Positions 20,848 through 30,219 of a stretch of DNA of 64,000 nt are shown in pieces; within the stretch, counting starts at the first letter, position 1; the number at the start of each line of letters is the position of its first letter. Source of the stretch: a bacterium (GTDB lineage Bacteria > Bacillota > Bacilli > Lactobacillales > Streptococcaceae). The position numbers and the translations under genes were made by a program. Where the stretch lies: assembly GCA_905221455.1 (NCBI GenBank), contig CAJNDF010000001.1:248001-312000 (forward strand), read 5' to 3'. The notes below the pieces were generated by a model, which worked only from the letters and a program-made list of their open reading frames with translations, did no database searches and was not told the DNA's origin.

Positions 20848-23279
20848 TATGCAATATCAAACTTTAACTGGCCTGCTTTGACACCAATCTTAAGTGTGCT
20901 ACCTGCCACTAATTCTCCCTTGAGAAGAAGTTCTGCCAACTTATCTTCAACCTCTGTTTGCAGGGTTCTGCGAAGTGGCCGAGCTCCCATCTCTGGGTCA
21001 TATCCTTGATTTGCCAACAATTTCAGAGCTGAAGCTTGTAATTTCAAATCAATGCCTTTTTCAGCCAAACTTGCCACTAAAGGCTTGACCATAATCTTCA
21101 CCACTTCCTGCATATGGTCGCTAGACAGGCTATGGAAGACTACCTTTTCATCAATACGGTTGATAAACTCAGGTCTATAAGCCTTTTTCAACTCTTCAAA
21201 CATGCGTTTTTCCATATTTTCCTGGTCAAAACGAATGTCCTTAGCCCCAAAACCAACAGTCTTATCATCACGAAGGGCTGTCGCACCCAAGTTTGACGTC
21301 ATGATGATAATGGTATTTGAAAAGTCAACCTTGCGTCCCTTGCTATCTGTCAAGACACCATCATCCAAGACCTGTAAGAGGACATTAAAGATGTCTGGGT
21401 GGGCCTTTTCTACTTCGTCAAAGAGGAGAACGGAATATGGTTTGTTGCGAACCTTCTCGGTCAACTCCCCACCTTCTTCATAACCCACATAGCCCGGAGG
21501 AGCTCCGTTGAGACGGCTGGCTGCGAATTTCTCCATATACTCACTCATATCAAAGCGGATAAGGGCTGATTCGTCATCAAAGAGGACTTCTGCCAGAGCC
21601 TTGGCCAATTCGGTCTTACCGACACCTGTAGGCCCTAGGAACATAAAGGAACCAATCGGACGCTTGTGACTGCGAATCCCTGACTGATTGCGGCGAATGG
21701 CACGACTAATGCTTGAAACAGCTTTATCTTGGCCGATGACACGTTTGTGAAGTTCCGCTTCCAAGTTAAGGTATTTCTTCGCATCCGTTTGAGTCAGTTT
21801 TTGGACTGGAATACCTGACAAACGACTCAAGGTGGTCAAAATATCAGACTCTGTCACCAAGTCTTTGTAGACTGGGACTTCCTCTTCTTTTACGATTAGC
21901 TGGGCTGCTTGTTTCCACTTACCATCCATCAAGGCCTTGTCAGCTGGACTCAAACCTGAATCGTCTGCTTTCACATGCTTAGACTTATTTTGCACTGTTG
22001 CTGCCGCTTCATCTAAGAGGTCGATAGCAGAGTCTGGCAAGTGACGACTAGTCAAGTAACGATGGGCCATCTTGACAGCTGTTTCAACCGCTTCATCTGT
22101 GATTTGCACACGGTGATGCTTCTCATAAGTCGCCTTCAAGCCTTGCAAAATGGTCATGCTGTCTGCAACACTTGGCTCTTCAATCGTTACTTTAGCGAAA
22201 CGACGAGAAAGGGCAGCATCTTTTTCGATGTGTTTTTGGTATTCTTCCTGAGTGGTCGCACCAACAGTTCTCAAAGTTCCACGCGCCAAGGCTGGCTTCA
22301 AGATATTGGCCGCATCCAGAGTTGAGTCAATTCCACTCCCAGAACCCATGATAGTGTGGAGTTCATCGATAAAGAGGATGACTTGGCCATCTTCTTCAAT
22401 ATCCTTGATGATATTATTCATGCGCTCTTCAAAGTCACCACGGAAGCGTGTCCCCGCAACAACATTCATCAAATCAAGCTCTAACACGCGCATCTTAGCC
22501 ATTTCCGCAGGTACATCACCACTAGCAATACGCTGAGCGAGCCCAAGCGCCAAGGCTGTTTTCCCGACACCAGCATCCCCAACCAAGACAGGATTATTCT
22601 TGGTTTTACGGCTCAATATTTGAATCATACGCGAGATTTCCTTATCCCGACCGATGACTGGCTCCAACTTGCCAGAACGAGCTTGCTCTGTCAAATCATG
22701 CGTATAATCCTCGAGACCACCGCTCGGAGTCTGCGGCATTCCCATCATATTAGCCATAGAATTTTGCTTGTCGGCTACTGTACGATGGCGTTGGCGTAGA
22801 GCCTTGAGGTCTTCACGAGTCCAGCCTGCACGTTCTTCTAGATTTCGACGAAGAGCCGCAATCTTGACCTGATCTTTCTTGTCTTCATAAGAAAAACCAG
22901 CCCTCTCCAAGATACGAGTTGCCAAGGCATTGCCATCATGCAAAATCGCATAGAGGACATGCTCTGTCCCTAGCACCTTAGCATGGACCACTGACGCTAC
23001 ATACTCTGCTTCGTCAAAAAGAACCTGCAAACGATGAGAAAACGGCAACTCCGTAAAGGTTTCATCCTGGCTATAGTCCGTTTCAGTCAGTTCCAAAGCC
23101 ACCTCTTCTAAACGGTCCATCTCATATGGATAATCATTTAAAGTCGCCCCTGCCACACTATAACTATGATTGGACATGGCAATCAACAAGTGCCAAGACT
23201 CTAGATAACGAGCTCCAAAATGGCCAGCCACCATGTAGGCACTTTCGATACATTCATTCAATGCTTTTGAATAGTTCAT
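20847..23279 (-). CDS. clpC: Clp ATPase ClpC
   Basis: HSP100 unfoldase of 810 residues that feeds proteins to ClpP. In order: two N-terminal Clp_N repeats (about 1-145), a first AAA+ module with Walker A GDAGVGKTA and Walker B VILFIDE, a middle segment, then a second AAA+ module with GPTGVGKTE and VLLFDEVEKAHPD, and the ClpB-type D2 small domain ending at residue 810. The linker region (about 150-200) contains a Met-rich NSMANMMGMPQTP stretch. It follows ctsR by one base in the classic ctsR-clpC heat-shock operon. Confidence 0.96.
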   Translation of the reverse strand: MNYSKALNECIESAYMVAGHFGARYLESWHLLIAMSNHSYSVAGATLNDYPYEMDRLEEVALELTETDYSQDETFTELPFSHRLQVLFDEAEYVASVVHAKVLGTEHVLYAILHDGNALATRILERAGFSYEDKKDQVKIAALRRNLEERAGWTREDLKALRQRHRTVADKQNSMANMMGMPQTPSGGLEDYTHDLTEQARSGKLEPVIGRDKEISRMIQILSRKTKNNPVLVGDAGVGKTALALGLAQRIASGDVPAEMAKMRVLELDLMNVVAGTRFRGDFEERMNNIIKDIEEDGQVILFIDELHTIMGSGSGIDSTLDAANILKPALARGTLRTVGATTQEEYQKHIEKDAALSRRFAKVTIEEPSVADSMTILQGLKATYEKHHRVQITDEAVETAVKMAHRYLTSRHLPDSAIDLLDEAAATVQNKSKHVKADDSGLSPADKALMDGKWKQAAQLIVKEEEVPVYKDLVTESDILTTLSRLSGIPVQKLTQTDAKKYLNLEAELHKRVIGQDKAVSSISRAIRRNQSGIRSHKRPIGSFMFLGPTGVGKTELAKALAEVLFDDESALIRFDMSEYMEKFAASRLNGAPPGYVGYEEGGELTEKVRNKPYSVLLFDEVEKAHPDIFNVLLQVLDDGVLTDSKGRKVDFSNTIIIMTSNLGATALRDDKTVGFGAKDIRFDQENMEKRMFEELKKAYRPEFINRIDEKVVFHSLSSDHMQEVVKIMVKPLVASLAEKGIDLKLQASALKLLANQGYDPEMGARPLRRTLQTEVEDKLAELLLKGELVAGSTLKIGVKAGQLKFDIA

Positions 23280-23280
23280 C

Positions 23281-23739
23281 TTACTTCCCTTTTCTATCTA
23301 TCTCTTGTATGACCTGTCTTAGCATGTTTGCACGAAGGACTGGAGCTTCTTCTCCTAGAACGCGATCCAAAGCTACTGCCACCAGCAAATTCATCTCTTG
23401 CTTAGTCATCAATTCCTGCTCAACCAAAAGCTGCAGAATATCCTCATAAATTTCTTGACTAACTCGCTCACCAATTGAGTAAAGCAAATCGCGGAGCATT
23501 TCATGATGACTAGAAAACTCAATCCGTCCTATGCGAATGTAGCCTCCACCACCACGCTTACTTTCAACCAAGTAGCCTCTACTTTCCGTAAAGCGTGTCT
23601 TGATCACATAGTTAATCTGACTGGGAACAACCTGAAAGGTATCTGCCAACTGACTCCGTTGCAACTCCACGATACCAGATTGATCTAAAATTGCCTTGAT
23701 GTAGGCCTCAATATGATCCGATGTATTTTTAAATCTCAT
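23281..23739 (-). CDS. ctsR: Stress-gene repressor CtsR
   Basis: Winged-helix repressor of clp and other heat-shock genes, 152 residues. The N-terminal part (about 1-70) is the DNA-binding domain with SQLADTFQVVPSQINYVIKTRF and the glycine-rich wing SKRGGGGYIRIGRI, known to act as the heat sensor. The C-terminal part is the dimer domain. It is first in ctsR-clpC and lies directly behind a CtsR operator, so it is autoregulated. Confidence 0.97.
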   Translation of the reverse strand: MRFKNTSDHIEAYIKAILDQSGIVELQRSQLADTFQVVPSQINYVIKTRFTESRGYLVESKRGGGGYIRIGRIEFSSHHEMLRDLLYSIGERVSQEIYEDILQLLVEQELMTKQEMNLLVAVALDRVLGEEAPVLRANMLRQVIQEIDRKGK

Positions 23740-23762
23740 TACAAACCCACCTCTCTCTAAAC

Positions 23763-23785
23763 CTTGACTATCTTTGACTATTATA
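23763..23785 (-). promoter_or_regulatory. CtsR operator and -10 of ctsR-clpC
   Basis: Minus strand AGTCAAAGATAGTCAAG (23763-23779) matches the heptad repeat RGTCAAANANRGTCAAA with one mismatch at its end, adjoining TATAAT (23780-23785). CtsR bound here would cover the transcription start. Confidence 0.88.
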
Positions 23786-23811
23786 CCGAAATTTTCTCAT
23801 TTTTAAAAGAA

Positions 23812-23850
23812 AAAGGGCGCTGGTAAAGGATAATCTTCACCAACTCCCTA
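23812..23850 (-). terminator. Terminator of the thiamine-precursor ABC operon
   Basis: Minus strand GGGAGTTGGTGAA (23836-23848) pairs imperfectly with TTTACCAGCGCCC (23815-23827), then TTTTTC. It is placed just after the ATPase gene. Confidence 0.7.
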
Positions 23851-23855
23851 TTTTT

Positions 23856-24584
23856 CTACTTATCTAAGCCTAATTCTGCCAAGATTTGACGTTTGTAGGC
23901 AATCTTTTGGACTTCCTTGTCCTCGTTTTCAGACCAATCTAGTTTAATTTCTGAAACAATTTGCCCAGGGCGATTTTTCAAGATATAAATGCGGTCGCTA
24001 AGATTGAGAGCCTCTTCGATACTATGCGTGATAATCAGGGTCGTCAGCTGCAACTGTTTGTGAATCTCAAGGTACCAAGCGTGGAGTTCCATCTTTGTCA
24101 TCTCATCTAAGGCACTAAAGGCTTCATCCAAGAGAAAGAGCTTGTGTCCAAAAAGATAGGTACGAAGCAAAGCCACGCGCTGACGCATCCCCCCACTGAG
24201 TTCGTGAGGATACTTGTCCCGTACAGCTGTCAACTGGAAGGTCGCAAGGATTTCATCCGCGCGAGCAATAGCCTCTGCCTTATCCACTTTTTGAATCAAG
24301 AGGGGCAGGATGATATTGCCCAGCACAGTCTTGTGCTCCAAGAGGAGATCCTTTTGCAACATATAACTCACGCGCCCCTTAGGATTTTCTTCACCATCAA
24401 GGACAATTCGCCCTGACTGGACTTCTAAAATCCCAGCGATTAGATTAAAGAGGGTGGTCTTTCCAACACCACTTGGGCCCAGAATAGAAACCACTTCTCC
24501 TGAAGTCACTTCTAGGTTGATGTCCTCTAAAATCCTCTCCTCACCATAGGCATAACTGACGTGTTCTAGTCTAATTTCTGTCAT
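23856..24584 (-). CDS. thiZ: ABC transporter ATPase, thiamine-precursor type (ThiZ-like)
   Basis: Cytoplasmic ATPase of 242 residues. Walker A is GPSGVGKTT at about 36-44, the signature LSGGMRQR, Walker B LFLLDEAFSALD and H-loop LIITHSIEEA. The SsuB/TauB/ThiZ-type partner arrangement (binding protein, one permease, ATPase) and the upstream TPP riboswitch point to uptake of a hydroxymethylpyrimidine-type precursor. It is last in the operon, overlapping the binding-protein gene by one base. Confidence 0.88.
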   Translation of the reverse strand: MTEIRLEHVSYAYGEERILEDINLEVTSGEVVSILGPSGVGKTTLFNLIAGILEVQSGRIVLDGEENPKGRVSYMLQKDLLLEHKTVLGNIILPLLIQKVDKAEAIARADEILATFQLTAVRDKYPHELSGGMRQRVALLRTYLFGHKLFLLDEAFSALDEMTKMELHAWYLEIHKQLQLTTLIITHSIEEALNLSDRIYILKNRPGQIVSEIKLDWSENEDKEVQKIAYKRQILAELGLDK

Positions 24585-25591
24585 TATTTCACAAATTCGT
24601 TAGTGAAGCCTTTGTCTGTCAAGTCTTCTTTAAGGATACCATTTTCTTTATCCCATTTGTAGAAGGCATTCCAGCGAGCTGCGTCAAATTGACCCCATTT
24701 TTCCTTGTCACTTGCGTATTCTTTTGACAAGTATTTTTGTGATTCGATGACAAAGTCACGTTTTTCCTTGAGTTCAGGTGCGTTCTTAATGAGGATATCT
24801 GCTGCTTCCTCTGGATGCTCCATGGCATATTGGTAGCCTTTTTTAATAGCTTGGATGACTTTACGAGCTTCTTCTTTATTATCTTTCAAATAGTCGTTGT
24901 TTGCGATGATAACTGGTGAGTAGTAGTCAAATTCCTTGACATAGTCTTTCAAGTACATGAAGTTAGCGTCTACGCCTTGAGATTTTGCAAGGATACCATC
25001 CCAACCGTAGTAGATCCAAGCAGTGTCAAAAACGCCATTGGCAATCGGTGTGATAGAGTTTGAGTCGTTATTTGGTACTTTTTCAACCTTCTCAAAGTCC
25101 CCACCTTGTGATTCTACCAAGGTTTTCAACATTGCAAGCTCAGTTGGGTCATTCCAAGTTCCGTATTTCTTACCAACCAAGTCCTTTGGACTACTTACAT
25201 TGTCAGATTTACGAGAAATGATTCCTGATGTATTGTGTTCAACAATAGCCGCAACGGCAGTAATTCCTGCCCCTTTTTCCAATTTCTTAGCCATGTAGTC
25301 TTGGAAATACACTGCAAATGGTGCCTTACCATTGATAACCAAGTCAGAAGAACTTTCTTCTGGTGGCAATTTCAAATCAACATCCACTCCAGCTTCTTTG
25401 AAATAACCTTTTTCCTTGGCAACATAAAGCCCTGTGTGGTTGGTATTTGGCGTCCAGTCTAGGATAAAGTCAATCTTCTTGAGTTCTGCCTCTTTGTTGT
25501 CCTTAGAAGCAGTTCCTTGACCACAAGCTACAAGCACAACAGCTACAAGAGCTGTTAAAACAGTTAAAAACACTTTCCATGTTTTCTTCAT
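24584..25591 (-). CDS. thiY: ABC transporter substrate-binding lipoprotein, NMT1/ThiY family
   Basis: A 335-residue lipoprotein with signal peptide and lipobox VLVAC (Cys at about 23). The mature part has NMT1/ThiY features: the opening FILDWTPNTNHTGLYVAKEKGYFKEAGVDVDL, the segment LPPEESSSDLVINGKAPFAVYFQDYMAKK and TAWIYYGWDGILAKSQ. The family binds formylaminopyrimidine or HMP. The TPP riboswitch upstream supports a thiamine-salvage role; the exact ligand is inferred. Confidence 0.9.
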   Translation of the reverse strand: MKKTWKVFLTVLTALVAVVLVACGQGTASKDNKEAELKKIDFILDWTPNTNHTGLYVAKEKGYFKEAGVDVDLKLPPEESSSDLVINGKAPFAVYFQDYMAKKLEKGAGITAVAAIVEHNTSGIISRKSDNVSSPKDLVGKKYGTWNDPTELAMLKTLVESQGGDFEKVEKVPNNDSNSITPIANGVFDTAWIYYGWDGILAKSQGVDANFMYLKDYVKEFDYYSPVIIANNDYLKDNKEEARKVIQAIKKGYQYAMEHPEEAADILIKNAPELKEKRDFVIESQKYLSKEYASDKEKWGQFDAARWNAFYKWDKENGILKEDLTDKGFTNEFVK

Positions 25592-25629
25592 TTCAATTTC
25601 CTCTTTTCTTTTTCAGAAACATTCTTATT

Positions 25630-26388
25630 CTACGAACGTTTCCATTTAATAACATATTTTTCACTGACATCAACCAGCTTCATACCCAAAAGGCTGATAA
25701 TCGATACCAGAATAATAATAGCAAACATAGTATCATACTGAAACAGTTTCTTGGACTGAATCATGTAGACACCTAGTCCTTCAAAGCCTCCCAACCACTC
25801 AGATACCACTGTTGTGATAAAGGCGTAGGAGACACTGACCCTCAGACCTGCATAAAAGTAGGGCAGGCTGACTGGAATTTTAAAATGCCACAGGATTTGC
25901 CAAGATTTGGCCCGCATCAGACTAAACAGGGTCAGCATATCCTTGTCACAATGCCTAAAACCGTCCAAAATGCTGACGATGATGGGGAAGGTTGTCGTCA
26001 GGATAATCAAGACAATCTTGGGCAAAATCCCATAACCTAGCCACAAGACCAGAATAGGGGCTATGGCAATAGTCGGAATGGTCTGCACAACCACCATCAT
26101 AGGGTAAATCAAGTCATTGAGCCAAGTCAAACTGTCCATAAGCACAGCCATGAGACAGGCAATCAAGACTCCCAAAACCAGCCCTAGTAAAGCCACTCTC
26201 AAGGTGGCCCAGCTATGGTGCCAGAGAAATTCTCTGTCACGAACAAAGGCCTGGAGAATTTCAAGAGGTGTCGGCAGGATAAACTTGGGGAGAAGTTTAA
26301 GAAAACCTGCTAACTGCCAGATTGACAAGACTCCCAGAAAGCCCAATAGACTAATGTGTCGTCTCAGTATACTTTTCAAGTTTCTCAT
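25630..26388 (-). CDS. thiX: ABC transporter permease, thiamine-precursor type (ThiX-like)
   Basis: BPD_transp_1 membrane subunit of 252 residues with about six helices and the EAA loop around DGFRHCDKDMLTLFSLMRAKSWQILWHFKIPVSLPY, which contacts the ATPase. I take the ATG at 26388; a TTG one codon earlier is possible. It overlaps the upstream YkoF-type gene by 38 bases and is followed by the binding protein 38 bases later. Confidence 0.88.
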   Translation of the reverse strand: MRNLKSILRRHISLLGFLGVLSIWQLAGFLKLLPKFILPTPLEILQAFVRDREFLWHHSWATLRVALLGLVLGVLIACLMAVLMDSLTWLNDLIYPMMVVVQTIPTIAIAPILVLWLGYGILPKIVLIILTTTFPIIVSILDGFRHCDKDMLTLFSLMRAKSWQILWHFKIPVSLPYFYAGLRVSVSYAFITTVVSEWLGGFEGLGVYMIQSKKLFQYDTMFAIIILVSIISLLGMKLVDVSEKYVIKWKRS

Positions 26389-26641
26389 CAATACTTAAAA
26401 TCTCTCCTACATTTATTTTGACATTGGCAAAGACATTATCTGCCTCCTGCCCTGCCACTTCCAGCGCTTCTTTGAGAATGCGCATAAGCTCATCAAACTC
26501 CCCTTCCAAGACCGTTTCAAATGGTGTCACCACCATGGTCACTTCTTGAGCTTGCAGATAGGCAATGACTTGATCGATAACAGCAATCCGATCAATCCCC
26601 TGTGATAGGGGTAAAACTTGCAAGGCAATGCTTGCTTTCAT
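26351..26641 (-). CDS. Thiamine-binding YkoF/MTH1187-family protein
   Basis: A 96-residue ferredoxin-like small protein (MKASIALQVLPLSQGIDRIAVIDQVIAYL..., VTPFETVLEGEFDELMRILKEA) of the PF01910 type, whose members bind thiamine or HMP in the cytoplasm. It is the first gene behind the TPP riboswitch and overlaps the permease gene, so it is part of the thiamine-salvage operon. Its role could be ligand buffering or sensing; this is unsettled in the family. Confidence 0.88.
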   Translation of the reverse strand: MKASIALQVLPLSQGIDRIAVIDQVIAYLQAQEVTMVVTPFETVLEGEFDELMRILKEALEVAGQEADNVFANVKINVGEILSIDEKLEKYTETTH

Positions 26642-26673
26642 AAAAACCTCCTCTTCTCGTTTTCCTCTTTACA

Positions 26674-26706
26674 AAAAGAAAAACCTTTACCATATATGGA
26701 AAAGGT
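26674..26706 (-). terminator. Riboswitch-controlled terminator
   Basis: Minus strand ACCTTT-T-CCATATATGG-T-AAAGGT (26683-26706) is followed by TTTTCTTTTTGT. It lies between the TPP aptamer and the first gene, so it is the expression platform: high TPP should favour it. Confidence 0.85.
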
Positions 26707-26711
26707 GCAGA

Positions 26712-26803
<92 letters not shown>

Positions 26804-26861
26804 TATATCATATGGACATATGATAGCGCAAAACAAAAAAAAAGTCAAGGAAACTACTTAC

Positions 26862-26888
26862 AGAAAAGAGCAGGAAATTTTTCCTGCC
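26862..26888 (-). terminator. Terminator of cbpD
   Basis: Minus strand GCAGGAAA (26880-26887) and TTTCCTGC (26870-26877) pair perfectly and are followed by TCTTTTC, ten bases after the cbpD stop. Confidence 0.8.
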
Positions 26889-26897
26889 CCCAATTTT

Positions 26898-28016
26898 CTA
26901 TATTCGTTCTCCATCACTGTTTACTCTGTAGCCATCCACCGTCGTATTAACAGCTAAGGCGCCCGAAGAATAAGAATAATACCACTTACCAGAAACTTGA
27001 TACCATCCTGTTTTCATTGCCCCTGAACTATCTAGATAATACCACGAGCCATTCTCCTTTAACCATCCTGTCTGCATTTCACCAGATGATTTCAAATAAT
27101 ACCAGCTAGAACCATCTTTCAGCCATCCCGTTGATTTAGACCCATTTGATTTGAAATGATACCAACTACCATTTATTTTCTTCCAACCAACAGTCAATCC
27201 AGTATTTGAGCTATAATTAGAACTATTTCCTGATTGGTTCTGATAATTCTGTGAAGAAGCCACTCCTTCTAGCTGGATATAACGACGACTTCCGTTATAA
27301 GCCGTATAACTCAACCACTTGTATCCATCTTTTTCGAGAATTTGATCATAATGAACCTTCTCCCCAGGATAATAGTAATCAATCGCAGTTGCGCTAGCTA
27401 GGGGCTGATTTTTGATAGCAGACTTAGCCTTGAAATAATGTGTTCCTCCTGTTGAAACTGAGGTTTGACTATTCCCAACACTGCCACCAGCCAAATCTTT
27501 AAAATGAATAAATCCTGTCATCGTATTTGCCTTTATAATTCGTTTATTATAGGCTTCTGTATAACCATAGTTATATTCCTCGATCTCAATCTGATCTCCC
27601 ATTACATTTGACACCCAGGCAACATGCCCATAAGTTCCTGCAGTAGACCAAGCAATGGAGCCAATAGCTGGTGTATTGTCTACACGATAGCCTTCACGAC
27701 GAGCACGATGCCCCCATTCATTCGCATTTCCATAAGCCCTTGGAATCTCAAAACCATTGACACTACTCAAACGAAAGGCTGCAAAAGAAGTACACTGACG
27801 AGAATACATGCGCCACTGATCAATCTCCTGACTCCCATTTTTATAATAAGCAGGATAATCATCCCCACGTGCAATCGATCCATTCCCTCCAGAATAGGCA
27901 TAGACGCTATCACCCGCTGCTAGCATCAATCCTACTACTAAAAAAGGAACAACCTTTTTAACTGATTTTCTAAAAGAAAACCCTGTCTCTGTTACTTTGA
28001 ATGGTAAAACTTTCAT
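26898..28016 (-). CDS. cbpD: Choline-binding murein hydrolase CbpD (single-SH3b form)
   Basis: Competence-induced fratricide hydrolase, secreted and attached to choline on teichoic acid. The 372 residues comprise a signal peptide (cut near Ala40), a CHAP peptidase domain (about 45-175; Cys75 in SRQCTSFAAF, His131 in TYGHVAWVS), one SH3b domain (about 190-255) and C-terminal choline-binding repeats (about 275-350; GWLKENGSWYYLDSSGAMKTG). Pneumococcal CbpD is about 448 residues with two SH3b copies, so this is a shorter architecture. A near-perfect cin-box upstream puts it under SigX. The immunity gene comM is not in the window. Confidence 0.93.
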   Translation of the reverse strand: MKVLPFKVTETGFSFRKSVKKVVPFLVVGLMLAAGDSVYAYSGGNGSIARGDDYPAYYKNGSQEIDQWRMYSRQCTSFAAFRLSSVNGFEIPRAYGNANEWGHRARREGYRVDNTPAIGSIAWSTAGTYGHVAWVSNVMGDQIEIEEYNYGYTEAYNKRIIKANTMTGFIHFKDLAGGSVGNSQTSVSTGGTHYFKAKSAIKNQPLASATAIDYYYPGEKVHYDQILEKDGYKWLSYTAYNGSRRYIQLEGVASSQNYQNQSGNSSNYSSNTGLTVGWKKINGSWYHFKSNGSKSTGWLKDGSSWYYLKSSGEMQTGWLKENGSWYYLDSSGAMKTGWYQVSGKWYYSYSSGALAVNTTVDGYRVNSDGERI

Positions 28017-28063
28017 TCTTCCTCCTTGAAATAATATAAATCGAAGATTGCCTTCACTTAAAC

Positions 28064-28071
28064 TATTCGGA
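28064..28071 (-). promoter_or_regulatory. SigX cin-box of cbpD
   Basis: Minus strand TCCGAATA differs from the cin-box TACGAATA at one base. It lies 47 bases upstream of the cbpD ATG, with a T-rich tract in front, as in other late competence promoters. Confidence 0.8.
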
Positions 28072-28102
28072 GAAAAAAGAAAAAGTGAGAAAATTTCTCA
28101 CT

Positions 28103-28369
28103 TTAGTCAAGATAATGAATCAAATTCTTTTCCGTAAGGATATCTGAGTAAGTAAAGGACTCAACGTAAACATTAGCTTGTTTATCTCCTTCAACATTCC
28201 CAAATTCCACGATAAATAGGGATGGATAAACCTCAATTAGCTTACCCAATCTATTTTTTTGGCGCTTACGACCATTCTCCAAAGTCATTTCTACGACTTG
28301 TCCCTCATGTGCCTTGATTTCTTCTTTGATTTTTTTCATCTTGGCTACATCTGTAAATGCATCTGACAT
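28103..28369 (-). CDS. veg: Veg family protein
   Basis: An 88-residue small beta-barrel-like protein with the Veg (DUF1021) core: VVEMTLENGRKRQKNRLGKLIEVYPSLFIVEF. In Bacillus, Veg stimulates biofilm matrix gene expression; its role in streptococci is not established. The gene follows dnaB by one base on the same strand, an operonic link usual in streptococci. Confidence 0.92.
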   Translation of the reverse strand: MSDAFTDVAKMKKIKEEIKAHEGQVVEMTLENGRKRQKNRLGKLIEVYPSLFIVEFGNVEGDKQANVYVESFTYSDILTEKNLIHYLD

Positions 28370-28370
28370 C

Positions 28371-29723
28371 TTATGCCTCCCTTTTTGAGATACTTGAAAA
28401 TTTATTGTATTCTTTTTGGAAAATTAATTCCACCGTTCCACGAGCTCCACTACGGTTTTTCTCGATAATAACCTCTACCTTATTATTTGGTATGCCTTCC
28501 TCTTCTTCACCACCACGCTCATAGTAGTCGTCACGATAAAGAAAGGCTACGATATCAGCATCCTGCTCAATAGACCCAGATTCACGAATATCAGACAAGA
28601 CCGGTCTCTTATCCTGACGTTGTTCTACACCACGAGACAACTGACTTAGAGCGATTACTGGAACTTTCAGTTCCTTAGCTAAAATTTTCAACTGACGAGA
28701 AATTTCAGAAACTTCTTGTTGGCGGTTTTCTCGACCAGTTCCCGTGATCAATTGAAGGTAGTCTATCAAAATCAAACCAAGATTTCCAGTTTCTTGAGCC
28801 AATTTACGAGAACGTGATCGAATCTCTGTAATCCGAATCCCTGGCGTATCATCGATATAGATACTTGCATTAGCTAGATTCCCTTGAGCAATGGTATATT
28901 TTTGCCACTCCTCATCGGTCAGTTGACCCGTACGAATAGAATGCGACTCAACCAACCCTTCTGCCGCAAGCATACGATCCACTAGACTTTCCGCACCCAT
29001 TTCAAGCGAAAAGATAGCAACCGTTTTGTCCAACTTAGTCCCAATATTCTGAGCAATATTCAAGGCAAAGGCTGTCTTACCAACCGCTGGACGTGCTGCT
29101 AGAATAATCAACTCCTCCTCGTGCAGACCAGTCGTCATATGATCCAGATCACGATAACCTGTCGCAATACCTGTAATATCGGTCGTTTGTTGCGAGCGAG
29201 CTTCCAGATTTCCAAAGTTGACGTTCAACACATCTCTAATATTCTTAAATCCACTTCGATTAGCATTTTCACTGACATCAATCAAGCCTTTTTCTGCCTG
29301 AGCAATGATTTCATCAGCTGGTTGTGAAGCCTCGTAAGCTTGATTGACAGACTCTGTCAACTTGGCGATTAACCGACGTAACATAGCCTTTTCAGCGACA
29401 ATCTTAGCATAATACTCCGCATTAGCAGAAGTTGGCACAGAATTGACAATCTCAACCAAGTAAGACAAGCCACCAATATTCTGTAAATCCCCTTGATTAT
29501 CAAGAATGGTACGAACCGTTGTTGCATCTATAGCATCGCCACGATCGGATAAGTCAACCATAGCTTGGAAAATCAAACGATGGGCATACTTAAAAAAGTC
29601 CCGAGACTCAATATATTCTCGCACAAAAACAAGCTTACTCTCGTCAATAAAGATAGCCCCCAAAACGGATTGCTCAGCTAAGATATCTTGAGGTTGTACT
29701 CGTAACTCTTCTACTTCTGCCAT
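28371..29723 (-). CDS. dnaB: Replicative DNA helicase
   Basis: Hexameric 5'-3' fork helicase (DnaC in Bacillus naming), 450 residues. The N-terminal primase-binding domain (about 1-110; QDILAEQSVLGAIFIDESK) is followed by the RecA-like motor with Walker A AARPAVGKTAFALN, Walker B LGLILIDYLQLI and SQLSRGVEQRQDKRPVLSDIRESGSIEQDAD. No intein interrupts it. It lies between rplI and veg. Confidence 0.97.
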   Translation of the reverse strand: MAEVEELRVQPQDILAEQSVLGAIFIDESKLVFVREYIESRDFFKYAHRLIFQAMVDLSDRGDAIDATTVRTILDNQGDLQNIGGLSYLVEIVNSVPTSANAEYYAKIVAEKAMLRRLIAKLTESVNQAYEASQPADEIIAQAEKGLIDVSENANRSGFKNIRDVLNVNFGNLEARSQQTTDITGIATGYRDLDHMTTGLHEEELIILAARPAVGKTAFALNIAQNIGTKLDKTVAIFSLEMGAESLVDRMLAAEGLVESHSIRTGQLTDEEWQKYTIAQGNLANASIYIDDTPGIRITEIRSRSRKLAQETGNLGLILIDYLQLITGTGRENRQQEVSEISRQLKILAKELKVPVIALSQLSRGVEQRQDKRPVLSDIRESGSIEQDADIVAFLYRDDYYERGGEEEEGIPNNKVEVIIEKNRSGARGTVELIFQKEYNKFSSISKREA

Positions 29724-29766
29724 CAGACTTCCCTTCCTTTTACAATCTTGTCAAGAAGGTGTAAAT

Positions 29767-30219
29767 TTATCCTTCTTTCACACGAAGATTGATTACACTT
29801 GTGATATCTTGATAGATTTTCACTGGCACATCAATCAAACCAACCGCTCGAATCGGAGCTTGTACTTGAATATGGCGTTTATCAATCTTAATTCCAAATT
29901 GCTTTTGCAATTCTTCTGCAATCTTCTTATTGGTAATAGAACCAAAAGTACGGCCATCTGGACCAACTTTTTCAACAAATTCTACAACCGTTTCTTCTGC
30001 TTCAAGTTGGGCTTTAATTGCTTTTGCTTCTGCAATCATCTCAGCGTGAGCTTTCTCTTCAGATTTTTGTTTACCACGTAGTTCACCTACCGCTTGAGCA
30101 GTCGCTTCTTTGGCTAGATTCTTTTTGATAAGAAAGTTTTGTGCATACCCTGTTGGTACTTCCTTAATTTCGCCTTTTTTACCTTTTCCTTTAACATCTG
30201 CTAAAAAGATTACTTTCAT
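29767..30219 (-). CDS. rplI: 50S ribosomal protein L9
   Basis: A 150-residue elongated r-protein. The N-terminal rRNA-binding domain carries [31 protein letters not shown], the L9 signature, followed by the long connecting helix ([23 protein letters not shown]) and the C-terminal domain. The ATG overlaps the gdpP stop by four bases, so L9 is translationally coupled to the c-di-AMP phosphodiesterase gene. Confidence 0.98.
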   Translation of the reverse strand: MKVIFLADVKGKGKKGEIKEVPTGYAQNFLIKKNLAKEATAQAVGELRGKQKSEEKAHAEMIAEAKAIKAQLEAEETVVEFVEKVGPDGRTFGSITNKKIAEELQKQFGIKIDKRHIQVQAPIRAVGLIDVPVKIYQDITSVINLRVKEG

